DNA of 64,000 bases from Desulfonema magnum. GTDB lineage: Bacteria > Desulfobacterota > Desulfobacteria > Desulfobacterales > 4be13. The stretch lies in NCBI RefSeq assembly GCF_017377395.1, contig NZ_CP061800.1, positions 5,229,633 to 5,293,632 on the forward strand, written 5' to 3'. A model generated the notes under the pieces. That model was not told where the DNA came from, searched no databases, and worked only from the letters and a program-made list of their open reading frames with translations. A program made the translations under genes and the position numbers. This document shows positions 10,201 through 18,761 of the stretch, one piece after another (the stretch's first letter is position 1; each line of letters starts with the position of its first letter).

Positions 10201-13060
10201 CTACCGTGCCTCGGATCACGATCCAATTGTGGTTGGCCTGAATCTGGGAGCCGCACCGAGTGTCCGCAGCGTCACTCCTCTCAACCATGCCGTGAATGTC
10301 CCGGTCAACACAGATATCACCATCGCGTTCAGCGAACCGGTCAGCGTAAGCGGAGAGTGGTTTCAGATTGTCGCGGAAACAAGCGGCACACGAACCGTGA
10401 GCGACACGGTGGTGAGCGGCGGCCCCACAAACTGGAGGATCCGGCCCGATACGGACTTCGCAAATGGCGAAAGCGTTACCATCACAATATTTGCATCCAA
10501 AGTCGCGGACCAAGACAGCACAGAGGATCATCTGGCTGAGGATTATACTTGGTCTTTCGATATGTATGATCGGGATCTGTTCATCTCGGAGTATGTGGAA
10601 GGCGGCAGTAATGACAAAGCCATCGAACTCTATAATTGTACTGGGTCAGACATTGACCTTGATTCCGGGAATTACATGATTGAAATGTACTTCAATGGCA
10701 AGGATTCTCCGGACCGCACCATTGCGCTGAAGGGGATTGTTGAGGATAGCAGTGTTTTTGTCATAGCGAATTCCAAAGCATCCTTTATTTCTGAAAACGA
10801 GGGGCCGCTTTCAGCAGATCAGGTTGATTCAAACAGCATCTGGTTCACCGGCGACGATACTGTCATACTCAGAAAAGGCGGCCCTGGCGGAACAATCCTC
10901 GATGTCTTCGGACAACTGGGCTATGATCCCGGAGATGAATGGGGAAGCGGCCTCACCTCCACCATGGACAACACTCTTCGCCGCAAGTCAGCCATCTGCC
11001 ACGGCGACAGAGACCCTTCTGATCCCTTTGACCCTGCTGCCGAATGGGAGGGCTTTGCAAACAACACCTTTGACGGTCTTGGCGCACACACGGCATCCTG
11101 TGAACCGCCTGATGCTCCGCCTGAATCTCCCATTCCCAACAGTGCCTGCACTGACATCATCCTGAGCGGCCTCACAGTGGTTGAAAATCAGCCAGTGGGC
11201 ACATATGTCGGCACACTCTCCGCTGTTGATCCTGATCCCGGGGACAGCCACACCTTCTATCGGGTCGTGCATATCTACAACGGCTGGATGAACAACAACG
11301 CCTTTATCCTTGAGCGGGACGGCATCATCAAACGCCCCTATGAAGGGAACATCCTCAGAACTGATGAAGTCTTTGACTACGAAAAGCAGAACAGCTACGG
11401 CATCTATATCCGTTGCAACGACAGCACCGGAGGATCATGCTTCAAGGTCTTTACCTTAACTGTCATTGACATCAACGAACCCCCGACCGGTCTGGCCCTC
11501 AGTTATCGCTGGGTGGACGAAGAACTGCCGGCCGGAACCGAGGTGGGATTCTTTACGACATTGGGCGATCCGGACGCTGACGAGACTTCCTCCTATACCC
11601 TTGTTCCTGGTGAGGGGAGTGAGGACAACGGACTTTTTTCGATCCGGGAAAACATTCTGAGGACGGGCCGGTTCTTTGACTACGAAACCGAAGAAAAGCA
11701 TGATTTCAACATCCGGGTCCGCACATCAGACAAAGGCGGCCTGAATTATGAGCAATGCTTCACCGTGATCCTGAAAGACCTCAACGAACCGCCCACGGCC
11801 ATCAGCCTGAACTGCACTGAGGTGGATGAAAATCTCCAGCCTCCTGTGACAGCCGTGGGAACTTTTTCCACTGAGGATATCAACCCGGATGACCACCACA
11901 CTTATACGCTGGTTCCCGGGGAAGGGGATGCGGACAATGAGCTTTTCAGGATCACTGGCAGCACCCTCTGCACACGGATCAGGTTTGACCATGAGGAGAA
12001 GGAAAGCTATACCATCCGGGTCAGGACAGATGACGGTCATGGCGGAATTTTTGCCACGCACTTCAACATTACCGTAAACGATCTGAACGAGCCGCCGGCC
12101 CTCTCCGCCATCCCGGATCAGACAGCGAACTTCAGCATCGCCGGAGATACTGACACGCATGTCGCGGCCTTCACCATCAGTGATCCGGAGACGCCTGCGG
12201 CGCATCTGACCCTCTCGGCCGAGTCCTCTGACCCGGAACTGATGCCGCCTGAAAATATCGCTTTCACCGGCTCCGGCACTGCAAGAGACGTCACTCTGTC
12301 GCCAATGCCCGGCATATCCGGAACAGTGATCATCACCGTCATCGTCAGCGACGGAGAACTGAGTGTGAGTACTGATTTCACGCTGACCGTCATCCGGGGA
12401 CCGGTGCTGGAGGAGAGTTCCGTGGAACCCGCATATGACCCGGATACCCCGCTTTTTCCCGGGGATGCGCTGACTTATGCTGCTGTCATCCCGAACACCG
12501 GGGATCAGAAGGCATCTCACATAGTTTTCACGCTATCCGTTCCTGAAAATACAAGTTATGTCCCGGACAGTCTTGATGCCCGGGTCGTCAGGACGTCCGG
12601 CGATGATGAAATTGAGGATACGGAATTCCCGGTCCCCGCATATAACAATGATCTGAACCAGATTGAATGGGTCGGTGATATCCCCGCGGGCGTGACCGTG
12701 GAAATACGCTTCGATGTCTGTATAAACGGAGATGTGCAGGCAGGCGCGGTGATTCCTTCCCCCCGATGGCGAATTGTCCATGATCCGGATGGGGACGGTG
12801 TGAGCGATGCTGTTGCGGAATATGATGAAACCGGGGACTCTGAAAAGCGTCCGCCTATCTGCATCGAAATTCCGGATACGGAGTGTCTCCGGGGAGATAT
12901 GAACAATAACGATATGGTTGATCTGTCTGATGCAGTGCTGGTGTTGCAAATCCTGACCCAAATGCGGGAACACGGGGTCAGCGTCTGTGCGGATGTGAAC
13001 AGCGACGGACGAGTCGGCATGGAAGAGGTGATTTATATCATGAGGAAAATTTCGGGATAA
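7271..13060 (+). CDS. Secreted multidomain ExeM/NucH-type nuclease with lamin-tail, cadherin-like and dockerin modules
   Basis: The protein has 1929 residues. The chosen ATG has an AAGGGGGA site 6 nt upstream and starts a clear signal peptide (MKNLAILFQTMAMVV, cleavage near AHAQ). In order: a jelly-roll-like N-terminal region (~35-240); a lamin-tail domain (~241-390, FISEYIEG); an OB-like region (~405-660); an endonuclease/exonuclease/phosphatase domain (~673-988, from RVASMNLLNYFDG through LIGLMELEND and IIGDMNSYA to ASDHDPIVVGL); a bacterial Ig-like domain (~993-1097); a second lamin-tail domain (~1099-1275, FISEYVEGGSNDKAIELYN); cadherin-like repeats (~1290-1640); a DUF11-like region; and a C-terminal type I dockerin with two calcium loops (RGDMNNNDMVDLSD and ADVNSDGRVGMEE). 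It probably degrades extracellular DNA while held in a surface complex. The upstream c-di-GMP riboswitch suggests control with biofilm state. Confidence 0.88.
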   Translation: MKNLAILFQTMAMVVLMLMGLIPGIVGVAHAQESLPVNIDFTGFAGNGFASDPSTGQLDSDSWIVKGLSDGDGTFGEEYENGDVYGDFIRGESPGGVSSGGVYAFDVGDGNLILGIQPMGTDFTPGEIILRIQNNTGSTVTKLDISYDMWHHNDQNRANFLNFAYSSDNSAYTDVSEFNFTTPEAADASPIWQSEKRSTLLSGLSIADDGFFYLRWQGDDVSGSGSRDEYGIDNVRVIVPPPEIFISEYIEGTSYNKAIELYNPTGADIDLSAGTYSLELYSDGDSTASQSLELTGIIPADDVFVLAHPSAGDTILAIADVTDASVINFNGDDAVVLRKNSTIIDVIGKIGKDPGTQWGSGDISTQNKTIRRKPDITSGDADPDDAFDPSVEWEGFPQDTFEGLGCHPAASCSGITRIHTIQGSSTTSPELGNTHTIKGIVVGDFQDTSDGLGGFFVQEEDADADTDTATSEGIFVYNHTADVNVGDQVQVTGTVQEYASDGTSLTQISSVTEVTLLSSGNPLPSAASVSLPVTDVSEWERYEGMRVSMSQTLYVTSLHNLGTYGEVSLSSDGRVTQFTHANTPDPDGYADHLAETEKRRIILDDAKTSVHPDPIIHPSPGVSASHTLRGGDSVSNLTGILDDRFGKYRIQPTKTIDFTPANPRPVSPSVDGRLRVASMNLLNYFDGSGGDVCGPSGNQECWGADNADEFTRQRDKTISAIITSDADIIGLMELENDSTSLQNLVDGINAVAGADAYNFIDTGIIGTNLIRVAMIYKASTVSAVGDYAILDRTAAPSGTTFYDNKNRPSLAQTFQETETGEIFTVVVSHLISKRSSCDESPYNDPDQSDGQGKCNGVRTKAAQALAAWIETDPTDSGDADILIIGDMNSYAREDPITSLIKADYTDLIAKFSGANAYSYVHDGQWGYLDHALSGECLTPQVAGASVWHINADEPELLDYNTENKSSAQISDLYNDDPYRASDHDPIVVGLNLGAAPSVRSVTPLNHAVNVPVNTDITIAFSEPVSVSGEWFQIVAETSGTRTVSDTVVSGGPTNWRIRPDTDFANGESVTITIFASKVADQDSTEDHLAEDYTWSFDMYDRDLFISEYVEGGSNDKAIELYNCTGSDIDLDSGNYMIEMYFNGKDSPDRTIALKGIVEDSSVFVIANSKASFISENEGPLSADQVDSNSIWFTGDDTVILRKGGPGGTILDVFGQLGYDPGDEWGSGLTSTMDNTLRRKSAICHGDRDPSDPFDPAAEWEGFANNTFDGLGAHTASCEPPDAPPESPIPNSACTDIILSGLTVVENQPVGTYVGTLSAVDPDPGDSHTFYRVVHIYNGWMNNNAFILERDGIIKRPYEGNILRTDEVFDYEKQNSYGIYIRCNDSTGGSCFKVFTLTVIDINEPPTGLALSYRWVDEELPAGTEVGFFTTLGDPDADETSSYTLVPGEGSEDNGLFSIRENILRTGRFFDYETEEKHDFNIRVRTSDKGGLNYEQCFTVILKDLNEPPTAISLNCTEVDENLQPPVTAVGTFSTEDINPDDHHTYTLVPGEGDADNELFRITGSTLCTRIRFDHEEKESYTIRVRTDDGHGGIFATHFNITVNDLNEPPALSAIPDQTANFSIAGDTDTHVAAFTISDPETPAAHLTLSAESSDPELMPPENIAFTGSGTARDVTLSPMPGISGTVIITVIVSDGELSVSTDFTLTVIRGPVLEESSVEPAYDPDTPLFPGDALTYAAVIPNTGDQKASHIVFTLSVPENTSYVPDSLDARVVRTSGDDEIEDTEFPVPAYNNDLNQIEWVGDIPAGVTVEIRFDVCINGDVQAGAVIPSPRWRIVHDPDGDGVSDAVAEYDETGDSEKRPPICIEIPDTECLRGDMNNNDMVDLSDAVLVLQILTQMREHGVSVCADVNSDGRVGMEEVIYIMRKISG

Positions 13061-13123
13061 GTTGGGGATCCCGGGCCGTTATTCCCACGGAATTCAGCGA
13101 CAACAACAAGTTCCATCCCTCTA

Positions 13124-13151
13124 CCCACCGGTGATTCCGGTGGGTTTTTTT
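13124..13151 (+). terminator. Rho-independent terminator after the nuclease gene
   Basis: A perfect 8-bp stem CCCACCGG/CCGGTGGG with a 5-nt loop is followed by TTTTTTT, about 65 nt after the nuclease stop codon. It closes the monocistronic unit before the convergent GAF gene. Confidence 0.9.
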
Positions 13152-13203
13152 GGCGATAAAATATTTGTCTTCTTAAAAGCAGATAACATAAGCATGGCGG
13201 ATT

Positions 13204-13770
13204 TCAGCCCTTCTTGGGATACAGCCATACCGTATGAATATCATTCACACTGTCCATTACAGATTGCAGGGCGTTCAGGATTCGGGTGTATGTTATCGCC
13301 ATGCCAATATTTCCGGCAAGAATCTGCAAAGAGTCAATATCCCGTTCTGAAATATCCCACACATCATGGTGATACAATCGCAATACACCGATCATCCTGC
13401 CATAATAGTTAATAGGAAGAGACACAATCCCTTTTATCCCCTCCTGCTTTGCATTTTGCGGATACTGGAGGCGGTCAGATTTTTCAATGTCGCTGATGAT
13501 AATGGGTTCTTTCCTTAACTTTGTGTCAATACTCTTTTTAAGTAAAACAGGCCCTTTGTTCAGATATTTCATGCTCAGTCCGAAACTGGCGAGCGATTCA
13601 AGCGCTTCTGTCTCCGGGTTCAGGACAAATATGGTACATCCCTTAATTTCCAGTGCTCCGACCAGAAGCTGGGTCAGTTGAGCGGTCATGGTCTCCAGAT
13701 CATCAGACTCCGTAACAGCATTGATGACCACCTTAAACACATCTATGTCTATCTTATCTTTGATGTCCAT
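13204..13770 (-). CDS. GAF-domain protein
   Basis: This cytoplasmic protein of 188 residues is essentially one GAF domain (about 20-170: LLVGALEIKGCTIFVLNPETE, then SLASFGLS, GIKGIVSLPINYYGRMIGVLRLY). GAF domains bind small ligands or chromophores; none can be named here. The ATG at 13770 is preferred over one five codons upstream because GGAGGG lies 6 nt before it. There is no output domain, so it probably works with a partner. It is followed upstream on the same strand by a universal stress protein gene, a common pairing in sensory loci. Confidence 0.8.
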   Translation of the reverse strand: MDIKDKIDIDVFKVVINAVTESDDLETMTAQLTQLLVGALEIKGCTIFVLNPETEALESLASFGLSMKYLNKGPVLLKKSIDTKLRKEPIIISDIEKSDRLQYPQNAKQEGIKGIVSLPINYYGRMIGVLRLYHHDVWDISERDIDSLQILAGNIGMAITYTRILNALQSVMDSVNDIHTVWLYPKKG

Positions 13771-13878
13771 GAAATCCCTCCTCATCCGTCAATAGGTTAA
13801 ACCTTTCAATATCAACGCGTCCGATCTTCACGGTGGCAACATTGTATCATAGCGTAATATCGGCGGTTCCAATGAAGG

Positions 13879-14343
13879 TCAGGTGACAACGCAAACGACC
13901 ATGTCTTCCAACGCACCGACCACTTTACTAAAAACGCTTCCGGTAAAAAACCGTCCGACCTTCTCCTTGCTCCGATTCAGGACAACCATGTCAAAGTGAT
14001 CTTTCCGACAAAGATCAACAATATCACGGGCAACATCCTTTTTCCTGGCTTCAAAGATATAGCGGATCCGGTCTTCTGAAAAACCGTTTCGTATAAGTTC
14101 CTCTTTGGTGGTCTTGAGAGCAGCTTCCTGATCATCAATCTTTTTTGAGAGATAGTTCACATTGCTCATCATTTTTTCCATAATCGGACTGCCGCGCACT
14201 TCAATCTGAGGTGCGGGTATATAAGTGTTAAATAAGGTGATTTCAACATCTTTCTGGTGGGCAAACGTGCGGATGACAAACTCTGCTGCCTTTTGGTCCT
14301 CACTGGTAAAGTTATAAGGCAACAATATTTTCTGACTGGTCAT
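13879..14343 (-). CDS. Universal stress protein (UspA family)
   Basis: A 154-residue single UspA domain: N-terminal KILLPYNFTSEDQKAAEFVIRTFA, a long middle helix (residues 60-90), and a C-terminal MVVLNRSKEKVGRFFTGSVFSKVVGALEDMVVCVV. The nucleotide-binding G-2x-G-9x-G(S/T) signature is only partly kept (G-RFFTGSVFSK), so ATP binding is uncertain. It is on the same strand as the GAF gene and about 100 bp upstream of it. A role in stress or redox tolerance is inferred from the family only. Confidence 0.8.
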   Translation of the reverse strand: MTSQKILLPYNFTSEDQKAAEFVIRTFAHQKDVEITLFNTYIPAPQIEVRGSPIMEKMMSNVNYLSKKIDDQEAALKTTKEELIRNGFSEDRIRYIFEARKKDVARDIVDLCRKDHFDMVVLNRSKEKVGRFFTGSVFSKVVGALEDMVVCVVT

Positions 14344-14941
14344 AATGATTCCCCCCTCTCTGCCTGTGTTAGCGTTCTATTGTTAAATATCACAGCCCGT
14401 GTGGCGGAAATAATAAGCACCAGAACATATATTCCTACAAACAAAAACATCTGTCCGGATGCTCAGGGCAAAATTATACCATATAACATAACTATATTTT
14501 TATATCGGATTTAAAATAATTGTCAACAAAATAATTTTATATGACAGCTAACCTGCTTATTTCATATAGATAAAATATATCACCACCTTTTTCGGACAAA
14601 CAAAAGCAAACTCCGGCCCTTGTTTCTCCCTGATCCTGTGGGATTGAGAAATTTCGCGGTGACAGATGCGTTCGGGTTTGTCTATCCGAACTGAGCGAGG
14701 GGAATCATGGCAAAATAAATTCTGATTGTAACAGATTCGGGGCAGGCCGGTAACGTCCCGCTGGGGCAGTATATTTGTAGCCTTTGCTGAATACTCGATA
14801 ATCAAGTTTTTTTGTCATTCCTGCGAAAGCAGGAATCCACTGCTTCCGGAACCGCTGTATTGGCCAAATCGCAGGAAAAAGCCGGGTTTCTTCGCCGTTC
14901 GCAGGAAAAGATATATAAAGACTTTTGCTCTGGTACTTAAA
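14344..14941. repeat. Intergenic repeat remnants
   Basis: No gene was recognised here. From about 14615 there is a degenerate relative of the 6.9-kb leader repeat. At 14722-14757 lies a decayed end of the element that flanks glnS (CTGATTGTAACAGATTCGG against CTGATTATAACGGATTTAG). At 14812-14838 is the dispersed palindrome TTCCTGCGAAAGCAGGAA, preceded by CTCGATAATCAAG. A GAAAAAGCCGGGTTTCTTC segment at ~14876 belongs to the AAACCCGGGTTT repeat family. The block ends at the left end of the insertion sequence. Confidence 0.7.
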
Positions 14942-16611
14942 TAGTATCTGCTGAATTTTTCTCTGAACAGATTACCCGCTACCCTGATATGCTTCCGGTT
15001 CGGGGGCTCAGATTTCCGGCCAGAGGTTTTTTTAATGGTTTTTACAAAATTTTCGAAAAAACATGCCGCAAATCCGATTTTTCGGACAGGGATATCCCTT
15101 CCCCGGAATAGCGGATTCCGGAGCGGAATAAAAGACAGCTTTCCGAAAAAAAATATGAAATCATGCAAGACCGAGCGTTTTAAGGCTCTCATCTCCTATT
15201 TCATCAGTGAAATAAAGCTGAAGGAATTTTTTAAGATTGCAGGCGGTCTGACACAGAAGAGACCATATCCGGTCTCCGCCGAAGCCCCGGTAAAGACTGC
15301 GGCCGAAGCCCCTGATATTTTTTGCAACGGCGATGAATCCTTCCGTGGCGGAACGGGCTTTCCGGCAAAAATCCTTTTTTTCTTCGGCAACATCGGAGCT
15401 TCTGCCGAGAAAAATATGCTCTGTTCCTCCGGGTATGCTCAGATTTGCGACGCTCCGGTATCCCTGATCTCCGATTGCGAATTCGGGAATCTCTCCCATC
15501 CTTTTTATAAAGAGTTCGGATGTCGCGGGCCAGAGAGTGCTGTCATCAGGTTTTCCGATGAAATTTTCCACCGTGACCATAAATCCCTGACGATTGAACG
15601 ACATCTGAAGAGTTGTTCCGAATTCGCAGTCAGGATGTTTTTTTCCTTTTTTTATCGGACGGGCCTCGGGCTCGTCAAGGGAAACTGTCCGATTTTTTAT
15701 ATGCCTCTCTCCGGCAATTTTCTGTTCGTTCTGTTCGTTAAGCAGTGTCAGGAGCGCGAGCAGCCGCAGGGCTTTTTCTTTTTCGCCGCCCGAAGCCGTA
15801 AGATTTCCGACCCTGTCCCCGAACGTACGGAGAGCGCTGACGAAAATCAGCGCAAATTCAAAGAAATATGCCGGAATCTCATTTTTATTCCTATTCAGAT
15901 TATATTCACGCCAAAGCTCCTTTATTTCCCTGTCATCCCACCACAGGGGAATGCCGTGAGTTTCGGCAAAATGTCTCATCTTCCCGAATGCTTTAAAAAT
16001 CAGTCCGATATCCGTGGGGTAAATTATATCGGCAGGCAGAACTGTCGAATCTGTCAGCATACAGTCGCCTTTTATGACACCGGCAAGACGCAGCATATCG
16101 AATATTTCCGATTCGATAACGGCAATTCCCTCCTCTCCGGGCCGCCGCCGTGTTTTGCAAAGACCGCTGTCATGTATGAAAGTTTTCAGTTTTTCATCAG
16201 GGACATTGCAGAAATACTGAATATAACGGTTTTCCCTGACCTGGCTGACACCCCCCCTGTCACTGAGCAGCCGGAGCCTCGCAACAACAAACAGGCCGAT
16301 GACCGTCCGGAGGGAAATACCGACACAGCCCCTGCCGCTGTCATAAAACCGGGTCAGCCTGTTTATAATTTTCTGCCACGGAATAACCTTTCGCAGAATG
16401 ACAAGTTCATTGGTCAGATCGGTTATATTCTTTTTTACCCATTCCGGAGTGAAAGCTTCCTCAAATTTTTTTTCAATCATTTTATTGCCTCCGTGTTACA
16501 ATTTTGTCATAAATTACGGATAAGACTCTCGGAGCCTCTCAGGGCGAAGATTAAAAAATATCATATAACACTATGGAAAAGCAAGAGAAAAGAGAAATTC
16601 AGCAGATACTA
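14942..16611 (-). mobile_element. Complete insertion sequence, 1.67 kb, IS5-like
   Basis: Inverted ends were found outside the transposase gene: TAGTATCTGCTGAATTT at 14942-14958 and its exact reverse complement ending at 16611. Similarity continues inward as TTCTCTC-like sequence with a 2-nt length difference. One intact transposase fills most of the element. I could not define a target duplication, so the outer border may be off by a few bases. Confidence 0.8.
15161..16480 (-). CDS. DDE transposase, IS5-like
   Basis: The 439-residue transposase appears intact, with a GGAGG site 8 nt before its ATG. The N-terminal half is helical and matches the DUF772-type region (SLRTVIGLFVVARLRLLSDRG). 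The RNase-H-like catalytic residues are visible: D in LTDSTVLPADIIYPTD (around residue 144), D in FAIGDQGYRS, and E in SATEGFIAVAKNIRG. The TDSTVxPADIxYPTD signature marks one subgroup of IS5-related transposases. Absence of stops or frameshifts suggests recent activity. A 525-codon frame on the opposite strand is a shadow. Confidence 0.88.
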   Translation of the reverse strand: MIEKKFEEAFTPEWVKKNITDLTNELVILRKVIPWQKIINRLTRFYDSGRGCVGISLRTVIGLFVVARLRLLSDRGGVSQVRENRYIQYFCNVPDEKLKTFIHDSGLCKTRRRPGEEGIAVIESEIFDMLRLAGVIKGDCMLTDSTVLPADIIYPTDIGLIFKAFGKMRHFAETHGIPLWWDDREIKELWREYNLNRNKNEIPAYFFEFALIFVSALRTFGDRVGNLTASGGEKEKALRLLALLTLLNEQNEQKIAGERHIKNRTVSLDEPEARPIKKGKKHPDCEFGTTLQMSFNRQGFMVTVENFIGKPDDSTLWPATSELFIKRMGEIPEFAIGDQGYRSVANLSIPGGTEHIFLGRSSDVAEEKKDFCRKARSATEGFIAVAKNIRGFGRSLYRGFGGDRIWSLLCQTACNLKKFLQLYFTDEIGDESLKTLGLA

Positions 16612-16639
16612 ATTATCAATTAAAATAAGTATCGAAAAT

Positions 16640-17232
16640 CTTTTCCGGAGTGCAAAAATAAAACGAAGCGATTTTTTGCATCCATCCTGTCGCAATTCAT
16701 TAAGGTAATTTCCAAGAATGAACTAAGAACTGAAAAACTGAAAAAGCCTGTATGTTCTTCTCCGGAGTGCAAAAATAAAGCGAAGCGGTTTTTTGCATCC
16801 TGTCGCAATTCATTAAGGTGATTTCCAAAAATGAACTAAGAACGGCGGAACTAAGAACTGAAAAAGCCTGGCATGTTCTTCTCCGGAGTGCAAAAATAAA
16901 GCGAAGCGGTTTTTTGCATCCTGTCGTAATTCATTAAGGCGATTTCCAAAAATGAACTACGAACTGAAAAAGCCTGGCATGTTCTTCTCCGGAGTGCAAA
17001 AATAAAGCGAAGCGGTTTTTTGCATCCTGTCGTAATTCATTAAGGCGATTTCCAAAAATGAACTACGAACTGAAAAAGCCTGGTATGTTCTTCTCCGGAG
17101 TGCAAAAATAAAGCGAAGCGGTTTTTTGCATCCTGTCGCAATTCATTAAGGTGATTTCCAAAAATGAACTAAGAACGGCGGAACTAAGAACTGAAAAAGC
17201 CTGGCATGTTCTTCTCCGGAAATCGCCTAAAT
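16640..17232. repeat. Five direct repeats of ~106-122 bp with CCGGAGTGCAAAAATAAA core
   Basis: Units start TTCTCCGGAGTGCAAAAAT at about 16642, 16758, 16880, 16986 and 17093. They continue with AAGCGAAGCGGTTTTTTGC, ATCCTGTCG, AATTCATTAAGG, GATTTCCAAAAATGAACTA and CTGAAAAAGCCTGGCATG. A truncated sixth start is at 17213. In most units TGCAAAAATAAAGCGAAGC pairs imperfectly with GCGGTTTTTTGCA. No gene was found between the insertion sequence and the regulator at 17481 apart from this array and ~240 bp of AT-rich sequence. Confidence 0.88.
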
Positions 17233-17480
17233 ATCCGGTACAAAAAACTGCTTCGCTTTATTTTTACACTCCGAATTTATGAAAAACTGCAATCATTTTG
17301 AAAATGACTTGTTTTTTACAGATAGTCAAGAAGAAATTTAGGGAGGAAAATGTGAAAGATTTGCTTATTACTCTTTAATATCTCGTTTCACTTATTAGAA
17401 AAAAATAAATAACTCAATGAAATAATGTTTATCTGGTACGATTGTTCTGTTCCATGGATAATCTCTGATGCGGAATATCT

Positions 17481-18146
17481 CTATTCCCATAGCTCAGGAC
17501 CGATAATTCCGATTTTTACGGCGTATTTCACCAGTTCAACCATGTTATGAATATTCAGCTTTTTCATAATATTGGCACGATGTTTTTTTACAGTCTTCAG
17601 GCTTATAAAAAGGATTGCCGCGGCCTCACCGGTGTCTCTCCCTTCGGCCAGCAGCCGGAACACCTGCTGCTCCCGGTCAGAAAGAAGATTGTAGCCACTG
17701 ATCTCTTCTTTTTCTTTCCGGTTTTTCAAATAAGTGTCAATGATCTGTGCATTGACTTTGGAACTTAGAAAATATCTGCCCCGATGCACCGCACGAATGG
17801 CTTCAAGCACATCAGACGTGGGCGATGCCTTGAGTACATATCCCAGTGCCCCGTAAGACAAGGCCCGGTCCACATAGGCATCTTTTTCATGCATGGAAAG
17901 TATGACAATCTGAACTTCCGGCACTGCTTCCTTAATCAGATTTGTTGCTTCCAAACCACTTAACTTGGGCATGGCAATATCAACAAGCGCGACATCAGGA
18001 CGAAGCGATTTCACTTTTTTCACTGTCTGCATACCGTCTATGGCTTCGCCTACCACCTCCATATCCGGCTGTTCATCCAAAAGTTTCTGTAACCCGTTCC
18101 GCACGATAGCGTGGTCGTCCGCTACTAACACTCTGATTTTGCGCAT
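17481..18146 (-). CDS. NarL/FixJ-family response regulator
   Basis: This 221-residue cytoplasmic regulator has a receiver domain (3-120) with acidic pocket D10-D11, phosphoacceptor D56 (VALVDIAMP) and conserved K at ~106. A LuxR-type helix-turn-helix follows (about 153-215: LSDREQQVFRLLAEGRDTGEAAAILFISLKTVKKHRANIMKKL). The start has a GAGGAA site. No sensor kinase is adjacent on this strand; the nearest, at 20595, already pairs with an NtrC-type regulator, so the partner is unknown. NarL-type regulators act as DNA-binding dimers once phosphorylated. Confidence 0.92.
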   Translation of the reverse strand: MRKIRVLVADDHAIVRNGLQKLLDEQPDMEVVGEAIDGMQTVKKVKSLRPDVALVDIAMPKLSGLEATNLIKEAVPEVQIVILSMHEKDAYVDRALSYGALGYVLKASPTSDVLEAIRAVHRGRYFLSSKVNAQIIDTYLKNRKEKEEISGYNLLSDREQQVFRLLAEGRDTGEAAAILFISLKTVKKHRANIMKKLNIHNMVELVKYAVKIGIIGPELWE

Positions 18147-18251
18147 TTGTTATTCCTCTTAAAACATACACGGAAACACCCTGTTCCCGCATTCCCGAAA
18201 ATTTAATTTCATTTTTATCTTGCAGTTCAGATTTCAGCTTTGCAATATGAA

Positions 18252-18761
18252 TTATTTTTTTCCTCGGATAATAGAATTTTTGTCAGAACTGCCCTTGGAT
18301 GAACCGAAAAAAAAATTTACCACGGCACCGAAGCTGGCAGAAAGGGTTCCGAAGAGCAGGTAGGCAGCTTCTTTGCTTCCTTCGGGAATCTCAATTTTCA
18401 TCAGAAAGCCCATAAGAGCTAAAAAACCGATCACGATTATAGTGGCCAGCGTGTACATAGGCCATCTTATCTGATCCTTTGCCAATGGTGATTCTGTCTC
18501 ACGCTGCCAGGAAGCCTGCATATCTGTCAGAATCAGTTTTTCCAGCTCACTATGGTGTTCCAATTGGAACTTGCTCAACTTGGTATAAGCATCCGGATCA
18601 GCAGCCATCCTCTCTGCGATATCATCCGGTTCATCCGGATCAGCCCCGAACATTGGAGCCACAAGCCTGCCAAGCGCAACGCCTCTGGGACATCCCAGAA
18701 CTCCCCCGAGCAATGGCGCTCCGTTTTGAACAATTCGTGTTCCAAGGTCCTTCCAATCCAT
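18252..18761 (-). CDS. Holin-like 3TM protein (GTA_holin_3TM type)
   Basis: The 169-residue protein has a glycine-rich N-terminal hydrophobic stretch (residues ~14-35), a charged middle helix (~60-90: LSKFQLEHHSELEKLILTD), and two transmembrane helices (~101-121 and ~132-152), ending in a lysine-rich tail. The pattern matches the family described as a three-TM holin for gene-transfer-agent or phage release. A very strong site (AGGGAGGTGA) precedes the ATG. No endolysin, capsid or other phage gene lies within the window, so it is a stand-alone copy. Membrane location is clear; the holin role is inference. Confidence 0.7.
   Translation of the reverse strand: MDWKDLGTRIVQNGAPLLGGVLGCPRGVALGRLVAPMFGADPDEPDDIAERMAADPDAYTKLSKFQLEHHSELEKLILTDMQASWQRETESPLAKDQIRWPMYTLATIIVIGFLALMGFLMKIEIPEGSKEAAYLLFGTLSASFGAVVNFFFGSSKGSSDKNSIIRGKK

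Noticed and set aside
11726..12520. 264-codon frame antisense to the nuclease gene
   Set aside because: Shadow of the cadherin-like repeats; no supporting features.
13204..14343. GAF and UspA genes as a two-component output pair
   Set aside because: Neither has a receiver, kinase or DNA-binding domain; only their closeness links them.
15035..16612. 525-codon open frame antisense to the transposase
   Set aside because: Composition of a reverse shadow (Phe/Arg-rich), no family resemblance; the minus-strand transposase has all catalytic residues.
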